A program made the position numbers and the translations under genes. From NCBI RefSeq assembly GCF_905404315.1, contig NC_066265.1, positions 12,509,501 to 12,573,500 of the forward strand: a DNA stretch of 64,000 nucleotides, written 5' to 3'. Of this stretch, positions 63,290 through 64,000 are shown piece by piece; positions within the stretch are counted from its first letter, which is position 1; every line of letters starts with the position of its first letter. The DNA comes from Leptidea sinapis. Taxonomy: Eukaryota > Arthropoda > Insecta > Lepidoptera > Pieridae. A model generated the notes under the pieces. It did not search any database and was not told the origin of the DNA. It was given only the letters and a program-made list of their open reading frames with translations.

Positions 63290-64000
63290 TTGTATTCTAC
63301 CTTGTATATAACACTAGAACTAGAGAAAGAAATATTGTGAGGTCTTTACAAATTTAACTAATGACCCTTTTCTTTCAGATTGTTTCAACAACTATGTTGA
63401 CTTCAATGCAATTTCTAAAAGGAAGTTGTGTCACCTCTCGTTGCAGTATGTGTCGCTGAGAGGAGGACAAACGAGAAAATGGCAGCAACTGTTACAAATG
63501 AAGGTTCCCAGCACGGTCCCAAAGTAAATCGTTCTGGGTAATCAATCCCTGAACGTCCACAACCAAGAGCTAATAGGAAACGACCAAGCTGCCCCTCGTT
63601 CTCACCCAGACAGACAGCTACCGGTTTCCAAAGACCCTCCTTTAGGATCGCCGGGCCACTGGATCCGGAGTACCGTGCCCATCATGCATTAACACAGCCC
63701 CGCTTTTTAAGTTGCCTCACGTGTGACACAAAGCTCTGCAGATTGGGATGAGATGTGGTCTATTTTAGTACTGTGGGGTATGAAACATTCTATTCCGTTC
63801 TCAGGTGGTTCATCTTTACTTTAAAACAACCCCTCGCCGAATACTAAAGTGCCATCGGGAATGAGTCAATGCGGCGGCATCTAAGGATGTAAACAGATGA
63901 TGATTCAGGTTTGCGCGTTCAAAACTATAAAACCTCATTCTATCGTATCTCCTCGATTTAAGAATTCTTTCTAAAGCCGTTCTAAAGATGTTCAGTTCTG
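63290..64000. other. Unassigned DNA at the right edge
   Basis: GC-richer patches around 63500-63700 have no long open frame or recognised protein. Confidence 0.4.

Noticed and set aside
1..64000. CRISPR array, prophage, operon or bacterial mobile element
   Set aside because: No spaced direct repeats, no bacterial gene organisation; introns and eukaryotic repeats throughout.

Overview
This window looks like nuclear DNA of a moth or butterfly (Lepidoptera). Evidence: AT-rich sequence, genes split by introns, an arthropod-type ionotropic receptor, a T-box gene matching the org-1/TBX1 group, and a dense load of repeats of kinds I associate with lepidopteran genomes (Helitron-like elements beginning TC and ending CTAG, RTE and CR1/Jockey-like LINEs, tRNA-derived SINEs, TIR MITEs). 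No bacterial operon, CRISPR array or viral genome was seen. I cannot name the species.

Host genes, left to right. (1) + strand, 3333-9613: the last three coding exons of an ionotropic receptor, best fit IR75 clade, running from the M3 helix to the stop; its 5' exons were not found and probably lie left of the window. (2) + strand, 16642-20027: a three-exon gene for a small secreted Pro/Tyr-rich protein (232 aa). (3) + strand, 20247-21411: a two-exon gene for a secreted, acidic, furin-site-bearing protein of unknown family (359 aa). Genes 2 and 3 lie in tandem 219 bp apart. Each has a TATA box just upstream and a first exon that mainly encodes a signal peptide. Gene 2 also has a TCACGT box and a GATA site, as in silkmoth follicle-cell (chorion) promoters, so an eggshell role is a reasonable but unproven inference. 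(4) - strand, 42629 down to 37917: six exons of a T-box transcription factor (org-1/TBX1 type) covering the whole T-box up to its DCDPDDW end. A GC-rich, phase-compatible open exon at 25306-25446 (- strand) may be its C-terminal part.

Most of the rest is mobile DNA. The largest elements are a 5'-truncated CR1/Jockey-superfamily LINE (11848-14435), an uninterrupted 5'-truncated RTE LINE with a 17-bp target duplication (28598-31300), a broken RTE copy inserted into the first bases of a Helitron (52895-53832), a frameshifted CR1-like copy on the - strand (35965-37695) and an internally deleted Tc1/mariner element (25997-26958). A roughly 310-bp interspersed repeat occurs in eleven sizeable copies plus remnants. 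Several MITE families are present. The most striking is a pair of elements (46137-46499 and 62961-63276) with matching terminal inverted repeats, perfect 8-bp target duplications and a short THAP-like reading frame, which suggests derivation from a P-element-like transposon. Nested insertions give relative ages at several points.

From about 43 kb to the right end there is no recognisable host gene, only repeats and unassigned AT-rich DNA.
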